From positions 1,808,501-1,872,500 of the forward strand of contig NC_012914.1 of the NCBI RefSeq assembly GCF_000023585.1: a stretch of 64,000 bases of DNA, read 5' to 3'. The translations under genes were made by a program, and so were the position numbers. Below the pieces are notes generated by a model, which saw nothing but the letters and a program-made list of their open reading frames with translations, did no database searches and was not told where the DNA came from. This stretch comes from Paenibacillus sp. JDR-2 (GTDB lineage Bacteria; Bacillota; Bacilli; Paenibacillales; Paenibacillaceae). Below, in pieces: positions 51,134-59,239 of the stretch; positions within the stretch are counted from its first letter, which is position 1, and each line of letters opens with the position of its first letter.

Positions 51134-51635
51134 AGCATTAGCAAACAAGATGGCAGTAGGGATAAAAAGCGCAGCCCCAGAACATCCGGCCAGCGTGGAG
51201 GTCCTGCGCTATTCCTTGATGATGATACTCAACCCAGTGTTTGCCGTATCGGGCGCGTTGCTGATCTCGCTATTCACCGGCCGGACCGCTGAGGTCGCAA
51301 TCATCCTGGTATGTTTCGCCCTGCTGCGGCACGTATCCGGCGGAGTACACCTGAAGTCGACAGAAGCCTGCATCTTGGTAAGCGCCGGGGGAGCGACAAT
51401 CCTTTCCTACATCACGTTGGATAACCAATGGACGCTTATCCTTAACATAGCAAGCTGCCTGTTGGTTCTGCTCTTTGCACCAAGTCGGCTGGAGAAAAGC
51501 ACCTGGGTTCAAAAGCAATCCTACTCGAAGCTCCGGCTTATCGCGCTGTTGATCGTAGCGAGCAACTTCCTGATCCAATCGCCCGTGATGGTGGTTGCCT
51601 TCTTCACTCAAGCACTAACGTTGATTAAAAAATGA
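51123..51635 (+). CDS. agrB: AgrB-type peptide-processing membrane protease
   Basis: The 170-residue membrane protein carries the AgrB catalytic pair in 'RHVSGGVHLKSTEAC': His76 and Cys83, spaced 7 as in staphylococcal AgrB. Four or more membrane helices follow. AgrB cleaves the AgrD C-terminal tail and forms the (thio)lactone ring. GTG 51123 has AAAGGAG about 10 bases upstream and is coupled to the previous gene. Confidence 0.9.
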   Translation: MIVKALANKMAVGIKSAAPEHPASVEVLRYSLMMILNPVFAVSGALLISLFTGRTAEVAIILVCFALLRHVSGGVHLKSTEACILVSAGGATILSYITLDNQWTLILNIASCLLVLLFAPSRLEKSTWVQKQSYSKLRLIALLIVASNFLIQSPVMVVAFFTQALTLIKK

Positions 51636-51651
51636 ATAGGTGGGTTTTGTT

Positions 51652-51849
51652 ATGAGCAATCGTTTTGATGACTTGATGGAACCAAAATCATTTTGGAAGT
51701 TAGCTGATTATATGCAAGCAATTGAGTTTGCTTTAGAAACTAACTGCGGTCCATCAGATAAAGAAAATTATGAAACAGAGGTTCGCCAATCCATTGTTAA
51801 AGTGAAAAAAGCAGTTTTGAACCTAGAAAGATTTTTAGAGACTAAATGA
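51652..51849 (+). CDS. Small hypothetical protein in the agr-type operon
   Basis: The 65-residue helical protein (MSNRFDDLMEPKSFWKLADY...) stands between agrB and agrD. ATG 51652 follows AGGTGGG. It has no membrane segment or known motif. It may be an accessory factor of the system. Confidence 0.6.
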   Translation: MSNRFDDLMEPKSFWKLADYMQAIEFALETNCGPSDKENYETEVRQSIVKVKKAVLNLERFLETK

Positions 51850-51964
51850 ATATAAAAATCGAGAAGGTGGTGGTGACGATGTAGCAACTACCGCAGTGCC
51901 CCAACCCCTGTATAGAGAGAAGAGATATAAAAACACACATTTGAGAGGAAACGGTGAAACAAAC

Positions 51965-52111
51965 ATGAAAAAATTCACGTCTATCAAACACGCAGTATCA
52001 ATGATCGCAGCTTCGGGCCTCATGATGGTAGCAGTTCTGGCAACGACAGTATCTCCACAAAGCTGGCTGCTGGTATACAGTGAGGACGCTCCTGAAGAAC
52101 TTTTAAAGTAG
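51965..52111 (+). CDS. agrD: AgrD-like cyclic lactone autoinducer precursor
   Basis: The 48-residue precursor has a basic/amphipathic N-terminus (residues 1-12), a hydrophobic middle (~13-28), the core around SPQSWLLV, and an acidic tail YSEDAPEELLK. Compared with Listeria AgrD (CFMFV then YEPKSP), the ring would be Ser33-Val37 with cleavage before Tyr38. Ser instead of Cys would give a true lactone rather than a thiolactone. Frame extends upstream but ATG 51965 gives the normal AgrD length. Confidence 0.8.
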   Translation: MKKFTSIKHAVSMIAASGLMMVAVLATTVSPQSWLLVYSEDAPEELLK

Positions 52112-52127
52112 GGGGATTGATTTAACC

Positions 52128-52517
52128 ATGGTCACATTAACGGGAGATATAGCAGGAACAACGGGGTTGATTCCAACAAAGATTAGCGATGTAGACTATC
52201 TGGAGTACAATCGTAAACTTAAGCGTGTAATATTCCACATAGGCAACAAGACATACTTTGCTGCAGGCGATTTTTTGTACTGGGTCGACCTCATCCGGAA
52301 TTCCGGCTATACAAACTTTATGATCGTGGATCGGAACAACGCAGTTAATTTGAACAACATTAAGGTGTTGGATCCGGTGTTCAAAAAAGCATACTTCGAG
52401 TATGATATTAAGGACAAGGTTAACGGCGGATGTTCAATGTCGTGGGACAAGTATAAAAAAGTTATCGAACTAATCGGGGTGCATAGCCCCAATGCTCATA
52501 TCGTCAACAACCTATAG
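52128..52517 (+). CDS. Stand-alone LytTR-domain regulator
   Basis: The 129-residue protein shows the LytTR pattern: 'IPTKISDVDYLEYNRKLKRVIFHIGNKTYF', then 'FLYWVDLIRNSGYTNFMIVDRNNAVNLNNIKVLD', where family members read 'F.RiHRs.lVN...I'. No receiver domain precedes it. LytTR proteins bind tandem 9-bp direct repeats and include AgrA. As last gene of the operon it is the likely output of the peptide signal. Confidence 0.78.
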   Translation: MVTLTGDIAGTTGLIPTKISDVDYLEYNRKLKRVIFHIGNKTYFAAGDFLYWVDLIRNSGYTNFMIVDRNNAVNLNNIKVLDPVFKKAYFEYDIKDKVNGGCSMSWDKYKKVIELIGVHSPNAHIVNNL

Positions 52518-52526
52518 ATTTAGGTA

Positions 52527-52560
52527 AAACCCCTACCTTCGGCTGGTAGGGGTTTTTGAT
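52527..52560 (+). terminator. Terminator of the agr-type operon
   Basis: AAACCCCTACC-TTCGGCT-GGTAGGGGTTT followed by TT; strong hairpin. Confidence 0.88.
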
Positions 52561-52754
52561 TTGTGAATATTAGCATACTTAAAAAGAAAATGTTGTCGTT
52601 CTTTGTCGCATCGCTATAAAAAATTCAGTGCACTCAGTTTTTGTTTACTGTCCATTAAAATTACCTAATAATAATAAACAGATACAATTATTGTCTTCTA
52701 ACCATTACCTATAGCTAAGGGGCCGAGCGGGGGAGAGCGAAAATTCGCAATCCG

Positions 52755-52985
52755 TTACGTTGACCAAGTGTAGAAATCATCCATTTTTTTATGGAGAATT
52801 ACTGCACATGCTCTTAGAACATAAATGCTCATGGGCTTTCGATTATTCTCGTAATGGCTAATCATATTGGCTGATATCTCCAAGCCAAATTTTCTGACAA
52901 GCTCATACGATAAATCTTCCTGACTTAGTCCAGCCCGCATTCTATGTTCACGTAATCGGCACTCTCCCCGCTCGAGTGCCTTCAT
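52755..52985 (-). CDS. XRE-family HTH regulator
   Basis: The 76-residue product has a typical HTH: 'LREHRMRAGLSQEDLSYELVRKFGLEISANMISHYENNRKPMS' (~11-53). AAGGAG precedes the ATG on the minus strand. It lies between the agr-type operon and the CI gene. It may regulate either neighbour. Confidence 0.8.
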   Translation of the reverse strand: MKALERGECRLREHRMRAGLSQEDLSYELVRKFGLEISANMISHYENNRKPMSIYVLRACAVILHKKMDDFYTWST

Positions 52986-53036
52986 CTTTTCTCCTTTCTA
53001 ATGCAGCATCATTCCATATATCTGGGGGCCATTCTT

Positions 53037-53261
53037 ATGAGCGAATTCATCTACAAAGCAAAAACAAACAGTTTGTCAAACATCATTCAAAAGGGTGATT
53101 CTGTAAAAATTATCTTAACACAATCATATTGTAATGGTGACATTGTCGCTGTTGCAAGTGAAGAAGATATCTCTGTGATGGTCTTTAAGAAGGCCGAGGA
53201 AATGACGCCCGGAGATATACTAGTTATCGGTAAGGTCACTGCCATTATTAAACAAAAATAA
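53037..53261 (+). CDS. Small S24/LexA C-terminal-like protein
   Basis: The 74-residue product ('NGDIVAVASEEDISVMVFKKAEEMTPGDILVIGKVTAIIK') resembles the last half of the neighbouring CI's S24 domain ('DGEIAAVLIGEEAVLKRVY ... IYVIGKLKKVV') but has no HTH and no catalytic Ser motif. ATG 53037 follows GGGGG at 8-nt spacing. It could pair with CI and modulate it; this is inferred. Confidence 0.5.
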   Translation: MSEFIYKAKTNSLSNIIQKGDSVKIILTQSYCNGDIVAVASEEDISVMVFKKAEEMTPGDILVIGKVTAIIKQK

Positions 53262-53300
53262 AAACAGCCCGGGTTCGCCCCTGGGCTGTTTAGTATTAAA
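53262..53300. terminator. Bidirectional terminator
   Basis: AAACAGCCC and GGGCTGTTT with GC-rich inner pairs between convergent genes; A- and T-rich flanks serve both directions. Confidence 0.75.
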
Positions 53301-53943
53301 AAGTGATTACAACTTTCTTTAATTTTCCAATCACATATATGTTATTCTCCCCTGCCGTGCAAATGATCGGTGGGTAATTTGCGTTCTCCGACTGAAGGAC
53401 AAGTGTCGTTCCTTGACGATAAACGCGCTTCAGGACAGCTTCTTCTCCGATTAATACTGCAGCTATTTCTCCGTCTTCAACCTCTTCTTGTTTGCGAATC
53501 AGCAGCAGGTCGCCGTCAAAAATGCGAGCTCCTTGCATACTGTCACCTTTAGCTCTCAAGTAGAAGTACTCTCCGCCATTGATCCATGAGCGAGGAGTCG
53601 ATTCGTATCCTTCGATATATTCATATGCGATTTGTCCATTACCACAAGAAATTTTACCTACGACCGGCAAAGTAACGTTTTCGGATTCATCAACTTCGAT
53701 ACCCAGCTTTTCATAAGCTCCCTCTGTTAGTTGGAGGACTGTAACATCTAGAGCTGCAGCCAGAGCTTTAAGTCGTTCAGTATCGATTCTATGTTCACCT
53801 TGTTCGTATCGCTGAATTGTCTTTTTTGTGAGCCCAACTTTTTCAGCCAATACCTGAAGGCTGTAATTTCTCAAATCACGATACTTTTTTATGTTCGCGC
53901 CGGTTGCGGCGTAAAATTTTTTTGAACCCAATGCATCAGTCAT
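53296..53943 (-). CDS. CI-like repressor with S24 self-cleavage domain
   Basis: The 216-residue lysogeny repressor has an XRE HTH (~16-70, 'IKKYRDLRNYSLQVLAEKVGLTKKTIQRYEQGEHRI') and an S24 peptidase domain. The cleavage site would be Cys100-Gly101 ('KISCGNG'), the nucleophile Ser135 ('GDSMQG') and the general base Lys172 ('VLKRVY'); spacings of 35 and 37 match LexA. RecA-stimulated self-cleavage would induce the prophage. ATG 53943 follows AAGGGGA. Confidence 0.93.
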   Translation of the reverse strand: MTDALGSKKFYAATGANIKKYRDLRNYSLQVLAEKVGLTKKTIQRYEQGEHRIDTERLKALAAALDVTVLQLTEGAYEKLGIEVDESENVTLPVVGKISCGNGQIAYEYIEGYESTPRSWINGGEYFYLRAKGDSMQGARIFDGDLLLIRKQEEVEDGEIAAVLIGEEAVLKRVYRQGTTLVLQSENANYPPIICTAGENNIYVIGKLKKVVITF

Positions 53944-53976
53944 TTTTAAAATCCCCTTCATTAATGGCTTGAAAAC

Positions 53977-54089
53977 AGTATACCTCAGATAAGACACGTA
54001 CATCAAGAAAAATAAATTTTCGTGTCTTTTATGGGTTGACGAAGGAAAATTGTGGTGCTATTCTGAGTGTGTCCTAAACGATACACGAA
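53977..54089. promoter_or_regulatory. CI/Cro divergent promoters and operators
   Basis: Rightward promoter: TTGACG (54036-54041), 17 bp, TATTCT (54059-54064). Leftward promoter on the minus strand: TTGATG (54001-54006), 18 bp, TATACT (53977-53982). Operator half-sites: AAGACACG (53991-53998) and its complement CGTGTCTT (54021-54028), with related GTGTGTC and ACACGAA around 54067-54089. The sites sit over both promoters, as in a classical lysogeny switch. Confidence 0.75.
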
Positions 54090-54118
54090 TAAACGTTCGG
54101 CAGAGAGGCGGTGAACGG

Positions 54119-54331
54119 ATGAAGATTTCGGTTAAGGCAGCACGAGTTAACGCAAACAAGAAAGCGCAAGAAGTAGCAGAGACGTTAGGTATTTCGATTA
54201 CAACTTACTCGAGAAAAGAAAACGGACATGTTCGTTTCTATGCCGATGAAGTTGCGAAGCTAAGTCAGTTATTTAATGTGCCTTACGAAAATTTTTTTGA
54301 GGCGGGGTGTCTCGAAAAAGACACGATGTGA
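54119..54331 (+). CDS. Cro-like HTH regulator
   Basis: The 70-residue protein begins MKISVKAARVNANKKAQEVA and contains an XRE HTH ('KAQEVAETLGISITTYSRKENGHVRFYADEVAKLSQLF'). It is the first gene of the rightward early operon, divergent from CI. ATG 54119 follows GAGGCGGTGA. Its 3' end contains another AAGACACG operator-like site. Confidence 0.85.
   Translation: MKISVKAARVNANKKAQEVAETLGISITTYSRKENGHVRFYADEVAKLSQLFNVPYENFFEAGCLEKDTM
54307..54325. promoter_or_regulatory. Operator-like site inside the 3' end of cro
   Basis: GTGTCT-CGAAAA-AGACAC (54307-54324), including an exact copy of the AAGACACG half-site (54318-54325) found between cI and cro. Confidence 0.5.
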
Positions 54332-54363
54332 TACTCCGCTAAACAAAGGAGGAATGATGACAA

Positions 54364-54993
54364 ATGAATCAATCTTTGGTCTTCATGGGAAATGGACGTC
54401 CTGTTACAGACAGTTTGAAAATAGCTGAAGTGTTCGGCAAGGAGCATAAAAACGTATTGCGCGACATTGCAAACCTTGAATGCAGCCAAGAATTTTCACA
54501 GCTCAATTTTGAGCCGTCAGATTATACAAACGAACGTGGTAGGCCGTACACCAAATACCTCATCACACAAGACGGCTTTTCCTTCCTGGTCATGGGCTAC
54601 ACCGGCAAAGAAGCAGCTCGCTTCAAAGAAATGTACATAGGTGAGTTCAACCGGATGAAAGAAACGCTCAACAATCCACTGGCCGGACTTAGCCCGGAGC
54701 TGCAAGCGATCCTTATGATCGATAAGCGCACACAGGTAATCGAGCAGCGTATTGAGGAAGTGGATAAAAAAGTCGAGACGCGAATCACACTCACACAAGG
54801 CGAACAGCGCCGCATTCAAAAGGCAGTATCGAGCCGGGTCTACGACTTTACATCTGAAACCGCTGAACGAAGCGAATTGTTCCGGGAGTTGTATCGAGAG
54901 ATCAAAGACCGCTGGGGTGTACCGAGTTACCGCGACATCTTGAGCAAGGATATGCCGGCCGTTCTGAAATACATTGACGCCTGGTCTGCATAG
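54364..54993 (+). CDS. Phage regulatory protein Rha with C-terminal ORF6C-like domain
   Basis: The 209-residue product has an N-terminal Rha domain ('VTDSLKIAEVFGKEHKNVLRDI ... TKYLITQDGFSFLVMGYTGKEAARFKEMYIGEFNRM', ~12-98) and a helical C-terminal domain (~110-205, 'GEQRRIQKAVSSRVYD ... ELYREIKDRWGVPSYRDI') as in ORF6C/antirepressor-like proteins. It acts on early phage gene expression. Upstream GGAGG is 11 bases from the ATG. Confidence 0.88.
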   Translation: MNQSLVFMGNGRPVTDSLKIAEVFGKEHKNVLRDIANLECSQEFSQLNFEPSDYTNERGRPYTKYLITQDGFSFLVMGYTGKEAARFKEMYIGEFNRMKETLNNPLAGLSPELQAILMIDKRTQVIEQRIEEVDKKVETRITLTQGEQRRIQKAVSSRVYDFTSETAERSELFRELYREIKDRWGVPSYRDILSKDMPAVLKYIDAWSA

Positions 54994-55004
54994 GAGGCGA
55001 TTCG

Positions 55005-55448
55005 ATGACCGGCTTCCAACGAGTAATGAACAAATGCCTACATTTCCTCCAGCTCGAAGAGCGCGCGAAAGCAGATCGTGATCCGGCCAGAGCAAAGCAT
55101 GCCCGTAACATGTACCGATTCCATAAGCTGCAGCTCAACGCAATGCGGGTACGCCGTAACAAGCTGGCTGACCTCTACGAACAGCACGATCTACATAAGC
55201 AAGGAGTCAGCTTGGATGAATACGCAGAGCTCGTTGCCCTCAGCATGGAGTCTGTGGACGTCGAGGATATACGGTTTGCCAAACTTGAATCTGCCCGGCA
55301 TTTAAAAAACCTGTACGATTTCAGGTTCAGTGGTGAGGTGCACGATGCCGCGGAATGTTGGTTAGAAAAAGAGATTTCTGATCTTCAACACGACATGGTC
55401 AGACACAAGCCTTTCGAGGATCATCGCGTGGCTATCGAAAAGCACTAA
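55005..55448 (+). CDS. Hypothetical helical early protein
   Basis: The 147-residue product is almost fully helical and charged ('ERAKADRDPARAKHARNMYRFHKLQLNAMRVRRNKLADLYEQ'). AGGAGGCGATTCG precedes its ATG. No family is recognised. Confidence 0.6.
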   Translation: MTGFQRVMNKCLHFLQLEERAKADRDPARAKHARNMYRFHKLQLNAMRVRRNKLADLYEQHDLHKQGVSLDEYAELVALSMESVDVEDIRFAKLESARHLKNLYDFRFSGEVHDAAECWLEKEISDLQHDMVRHKPFEDHRVAIEKH

Positions 55449-55692
55449 GTATGGATTTTGCGCACTTATGAGAGGGAGGGGAATCCGTGCCAACAAGTAA
55501 ATGGATGGAAGGTTATAGGGGTCACTGGATTTGGCAATAAACGGGGAGCAATAGCGATTCATGGGATTTTAGTCGATAAGTGCGCCAAACATGAGTTTTG
55601 TGACCGATATAGCTGATTTCAGCAGGTCCTATTATTTTTTTGCCAAAATCGGGTTTTTAAGCCCGAAATCATGGTTTTTAGGAGGAATTCAG
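55449..55692 (+). other. Intergenic region with long-range inverted repeat
   Basis: GCGCACTTAT (55460-55469) and ATAAGTGCGC (55576-55585) are perfect 10-bp complements 106 bp apart, and TCGGG/CCCGA forms a hairpin near 55650-55667. Only a 17-codon frame with a ribosome site occurs between. Possible RNA leader or operator region. Confidence 0.35.
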
Positions 55693-55956
55693 GTGGTTGA
55701 AAGAGAGCGGGTTATCCAATCGGTAACGGTTTATAAAGGCGAGATGGAGCAGACATTCGCTGTTGGTGAAGAGGTTGGCGGCGGCGTCATAATCGAGATC
55801 GTTGATAAAAGCACTCCAAACATTCCTAAGTTTGAATTTCTCGACGAAGATGGGCAGACGATCTTCGGAATAGAAAATCTGCCTTGTCAGGTTGAATGGA
55901 TGACAATCGCGGTCGACGGTCCGGCAGAAGAGATTAATAAGGAGGATGTTCGCTAA
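55693..55956 (+). CDS. Small hypothetical early protein
   Basis: The 87-residue product starts at GTG 55693, 7 nt after AGGAGG. It is acidic with predicted beta strands ('GEEVGGGVIIEIVDKSTPNIPKFEFLDEDGQTIFGI'). It overlaps the next gene by one base and belongs to the recombination operon. Confidence 0.6.
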   Translation: MVERERVIQSVTVYKGEMEQTFAVGEEVGGGVIIEIVDKSTPNIPKFEFLDEDGQTIFGIENLPCQVEWMTIAVDGPAEEINKEDVR

Positions 55957-56561
55957 TGGCAAAGGTAAAAATTGAACTCGACTTAGATTGGATCTCTGAA
56001 GAAGGTGATCTTGACTCCACGATTAAAGATGCAGTAATTCAAAACCTTCAAGGGCGATTCCTGGCGAAGGTTGAGAAAGCAACAACTGAAATGCTTAATG
56101 CAAAGCTGGCTGAGGTTGCTGAAAAGGTAAGCGATGATTTTCTTGCTGGAATCATGAAAGAAAGGATTGAAACTGTACAAATCCCACACAAATCAAGTGA
56201 GTGGGGTTCATCGGTTGAAATGATGACTATTAGCGAGTATGTAGGCAAGCGGTATGAACGATTCTTGCGAGAAAAGGTGTTGGATGAAAAGGGCCACAAA
56301 CCGGATTATTCAAGGGATGCAAAGTATTCAGTTCACGAGTATTTCGTGAACAAGTTCCTTGAAAAAGAGCTTGTTGGTAAAGTATCCGATCTCATTAAGA
56401 AGTCCCGCCAGGATGCGGAACAAACCATCATAAAAACCTTGGAATCAAACCTGAAGGCGCAATTATCTGCCGACATGATTAACCGGCTTAACATTCCTCA
56501 GATGCTTAAAAGCTTGCAGGAGAAAGCCGCTGAGATTGAACTGAATGGAGGTTCTAACTGA
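55956..56561 (+). CDS. Hypothetical helical protein of the recombination operon
   Basis: The 201-residue product is largely helical with coiled-coil segments (~30-65, 150-195). It overlaps the ATPase gene by one base, suggesting a linked function. No domain recognised. Confidence 0.6.
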   Translation: MAKVKIELDLDWISEEGDLDSTIKDAVIQNLQGRFLAKVEKATTEMLNAKLAEVAEKVSDDFLAGIMKERIETVQIPHKSSEWGSSVEMMTISEYVGKRYERFLREKVLDEKGHKPDYSRDAKYSVHEYFVNKFLEKELVGKVSDLIKKSRQDAEQTIIKTLESNLKAQLSADMINRLNIPQMLKSLQEKAAEIELNGGSN

Positions 56562-58105
56562 TGCCAGTCATTCGCTTAATCCAAGAGCAGCTTATCAATT
56601 ACGCCGGCATCAAAGACCGAACCATAACCTTTGGCAATGTAACTAATCTCTCCGGCAAGAACGGCGAGGGCAAATCATCAATCGGCGGCGCTCCGATCTG
56701 GATCCTGTTCGGTAAGGACCTGTACGGCAACGACTACACCAAGGATAAATATAGTCCGCGGCCGAGCAATTACAAATACGATCGGGTCTATGCTTCAATC
56801 CTTCTCTCAATCGACGGCACGGAGTATAAGTTCGCCCGGGAGATCGACGAGAAGAAGAAAAACAACTTCTATGTAAATGACATTCCGAAATCAGCGACCG
56901 ATTTCTCCGCAGCGGTGGTAGCACTTATTACGCAAGACGAATTCATGTCCCTGTACTTCCCGGCTTACTTCTTCGGCCTGAAATGGACTGAGCAGCGCGA
57001 GTTATTAATGAAGGGCGCGACGGCTCCACTGACTAAAGCAGTTTTGAAGGAAATCGAGAAACTCTACGCCGACAAGCTCGAGCCGTTGCTGAAAAAGAAC
57101 TCACTTTCCGACCTGGAAAGCAAGCACAAGCAAGATAAGACGCGGCTGGAGAAGGCGCACACCGAGGCTGGCGGGGCTACCAAGAAACTACGCGAGATGC
57201 TCGAAAGAATGCCAGCTGTAGAAGGTGAATTGACCGAATTGGAAACTCAGGCCGAGGCATTAAGAGTAGAGATTGCCAAGGAAGACGCTATTGTTGCGGC
57301 GGCATGGCAAACAAATACTAGTTACCGCGAATTGGAATCGGCGCTCTTCTACACACAACACGAAGTGGACTCTTCAAAAGCTGCATGGCCTGCACTGAAA
57401 GATGAAGCTATAAATGATACTTGCCGAACTTGTGCGCAGCCACTTCAAGAAGATGCAATTAAAGCTGTAATAGCTGACAAAGAAAAGCGTATCGCGGCCT
57501 ACAGATCTAAACACAGCAATTTGCAATCAATCCGTGATGAAGCGAAAGCTGCACTAGCAGCTGCGAAATGGGTTGATGTTACTGAACGACAGGCAAATGT
57601 GCGTGCTCTTGAAGATCAACGTGACCTTATCACTGAAAAAATTAGAGCACACAAAGATAGAGCGCGATTTGAAGTGGAGTTGCAACAGTCCGAAGAAACC
57701 GAAGCCACAACGCTTATCAGCCTCCGGGAATCAACGCTGATCCTTGATGCGATCAAGGCCTACAAGGCCAAGGAAGCGGAGTTGCAGGCTGCCGAGATTC
57801 AATCCAACTTCACACGGTTGTCGGTCCGGCTGTTCAAATACGTGAAATCAAACGATGCATATGAGCCAGATTTCAGCATCCAGATGGACGGCAAGGATTA
57901 CGCTTTCCTCTCGACCGGAGAAAAGATCGCCGCGGGGCTGGAACTGGCAGAGGTGCTGCACAAGCAATCTGGAATCATTGCACCGGTCTTCATCGATAAC
58001 GTTGGAGAGTATACCGGACCAATCACAGCATACGACCAGGTCATCACCGGCCGGGCGGTACCCGAGCAAACATTGCAAATTGAAGTAGATGGGGTGATTC
58101 AATGA
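56561..58105 (+). CDS. SMC/SbcC-like recombination ATPase
   Basis: The 514-residue protein has Walker A 'GKNGEGKSS' (~residues 31-39), long coiled coil (~180-420), a CXXC zinc-hook-like 'CRTCAQ' (~287-292), and a C-terminal lobe with 'STGEK' signature and 'APVFIDN' Walker B (~473). This is a miniature Rad50/SbcC layout. Next to RecT it would supply DNA-end processing for phage recombination. No SbcD partner is adjacent. Confidence 0.82.
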   Translation: MPVIRLIQEQLINYAGIKDRTITFGNVTNLSGKNGEGKSSIGGAPIWILFGKDLYGNDYTKDKYSPRPSNYKYDRVYASILLSIDGTEYKFAREIDEKKKNNFYVNDIPKSATDFSAAVVALITQDEFMSLYFPAYFFGLKWTEQRELLMKGATAPLTKAVLKEIEKLYADKLEPLLKKNSLSDLESKHKQDKTRLEKAHTEAGGATKKLREMLERMPAVEGELTELETQAEALRVEIAKEDAIVAAAWQTNTSYRELESALFYTQHEVDSSKAAWPALKDEAINDTCRTCAQPLQEDAIKAVIADKEKRIAAYRSKHSNLQSIRDEAKAALAAAKWVDVTERQANVRALEDQRDLITEKIRAHKDRARFEVELQQSEETEATTLISLRESTLILDAIKAYKAKEAELQAAEIQSNFTRLSVRLFKYVKSNDAYEPDFSIQMDGKDYAFLSTGEKIAAGLELAEVLHKQSGIIAPVFIDNVGEYTGPITAYDQVITGRAVPEQTLQIEVDGVIQ

Positions 58106-58347
58106 TCGAAGTTATAAAAATCCCGACATGGCGGCAAGTACAGCCTGATGGTGATTGTATCGTCTTCCGACGTGTCGAGGGTAGCAACTGCATCACAATG
58201 GCATTCCCTTTCCATGAAGATACACAGAACTTTGATCTGCATGTTACGGACGTGATGAACATTGTATCTGCTTTAAACAGACTGATTGATGTAAAGCTTT
58301 TAGAACTACCAAAACAAGAGGAGGCATTATTCCCATATGACAAATAA
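58102..58347 (+). CDS. Small hypothetical protein
   Basis: The 81-residue product is ATGA-coupled to the ATPase gene and overlaps the recT-like gene by 11 bases. It has a beta-rich N-terminus ('RQVQPDGDCIVFRRVEGSNCITMAF'). Unknown function. Confidence 0.6.
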   Translation: MIEVIKIPTWRQVQPDGDCIVFRRVEGSNCITMAFPFHEDTQNFDLHVTDVMNIVSALNRLIDVKLLELPKQEEALFPYDK

Positions 58348-59236
58348 CAACAAAGCAGTTCAAGCAATCGATACGCAGGCGCTCGTCGGCAACTTCAACC
58401 AAACTGAGCTTGAAACACTAAAGGCGACAATCGCCAAGGGCACGACTAACGAGCAGTTCGCTCTCTTCGTTCAAACTTGCGCGCGCAGCGGACTCAACCC
58501 TTTCCTAAACCAAATCTACTGCATTGTCTACAACGGCAAGGACGGCCCGGTAATGAGTATTCAGATTGCCGTCGAAGGTATCGTCTCCTTGGCAAAGCGG
58601 CACCCACAGTACGGCGGATTCATTGCTTCTGAGGTTAAAGAGCATGACGAATTCGAGATTGACGTTGTATCCGGCGTACCGGTTCACAAGATTACATCTT
58701 TGCAACGTGGCAAAACAATCGGTGCTTACTGTGTGGCTTACCGGACAGATGCTCCGAACATCGCCGTCATTATTACGAATGATCAAGTCGACCACCTGCT
58801 TAAAGGCCGTAACGGTCAGATGTGGAAGGATTACTTCGACGATATGATCGTGAAGCATGCAATCAAGCGCGCGTTTAAGCGCCAGTACGGCATTGAAGTT
58901 GCTGAGGATGAATCGGTTGGACCGGAAACAGCAGCATCTCCTTCGCCTTACGAACGCCGCGACATTACATCTGAAGTCAACGCGACAGCCGAACCAGCTC
59001 CAGCAATCGAAGCTCCGCCAGCTGCGCAAGCAAACGAGATAGCTATCGTCAAGGCAGACATCGTGCGGGCTTTCCGGAAGCTTGGAGTTGATAACAAAGA
59101 AGATCAGCAACGAATCTTGGCGACTGAATACAAAGCAAAAGGCGATGCACATACGCTGGCCGAACTGAAAGGCATTCACAAAGCGTTGCTGCTCAAAATC
59201 GAAGAGATGGACGCTGCAGGCGACGATCTGGAGTAA
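58337..59236 (+). CDS. RecT/Bet-family single-strand annealing protein
   Basis: The 299-residue product matches the Bet pattern: 'FALFVQTCARSGLNPFLNQIYCIVYNG', 'MSIQIAVEGIVSLAKRHPQYGGFIASEV' and 'FDDMIVKHAIKRAFKRQYGIEVAEDE' (~residues 30-200), then a variable Ala/Pro linker and a helical C-terminus. It anneals complementary single strands in phage recombination and replication restart. Confidence 0.92.
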   Translation: MTNNNKAVQAIDTQALVGNFNQTELETLKATIAKGTTNEQFALFVQTCARSGLNPFLNQIYCIVYNGKDGPVMSIQIAVEGIVSLAKRHPQYGGFIASEVKEHDEFEIDVVSGVPVHKITSLQRGKTIGAYCVAYRTDAPNIAVIITNDQVDHLLKGRNGQMWKDYFDDMIVKHAIKRAFKRQYGIEVAEDESVGPETAASPSPYERRDITSEVNATAEPAPAIEAPPAAQANEIAIVKADIVRAFRKLGVDNKEDQQRILATEYKAKGDAHTLAELKGIHKALLLKIEEMDAAGDDLE

Positions 59237-59239
59237 GCC

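Noticed and set aside
55487..55540. 17-codon frame behind a strong GAGGGAGGGG site.
   Set aside because: Too short and without recognisable features to support as a gene; a leader peptide cannot be excluded.
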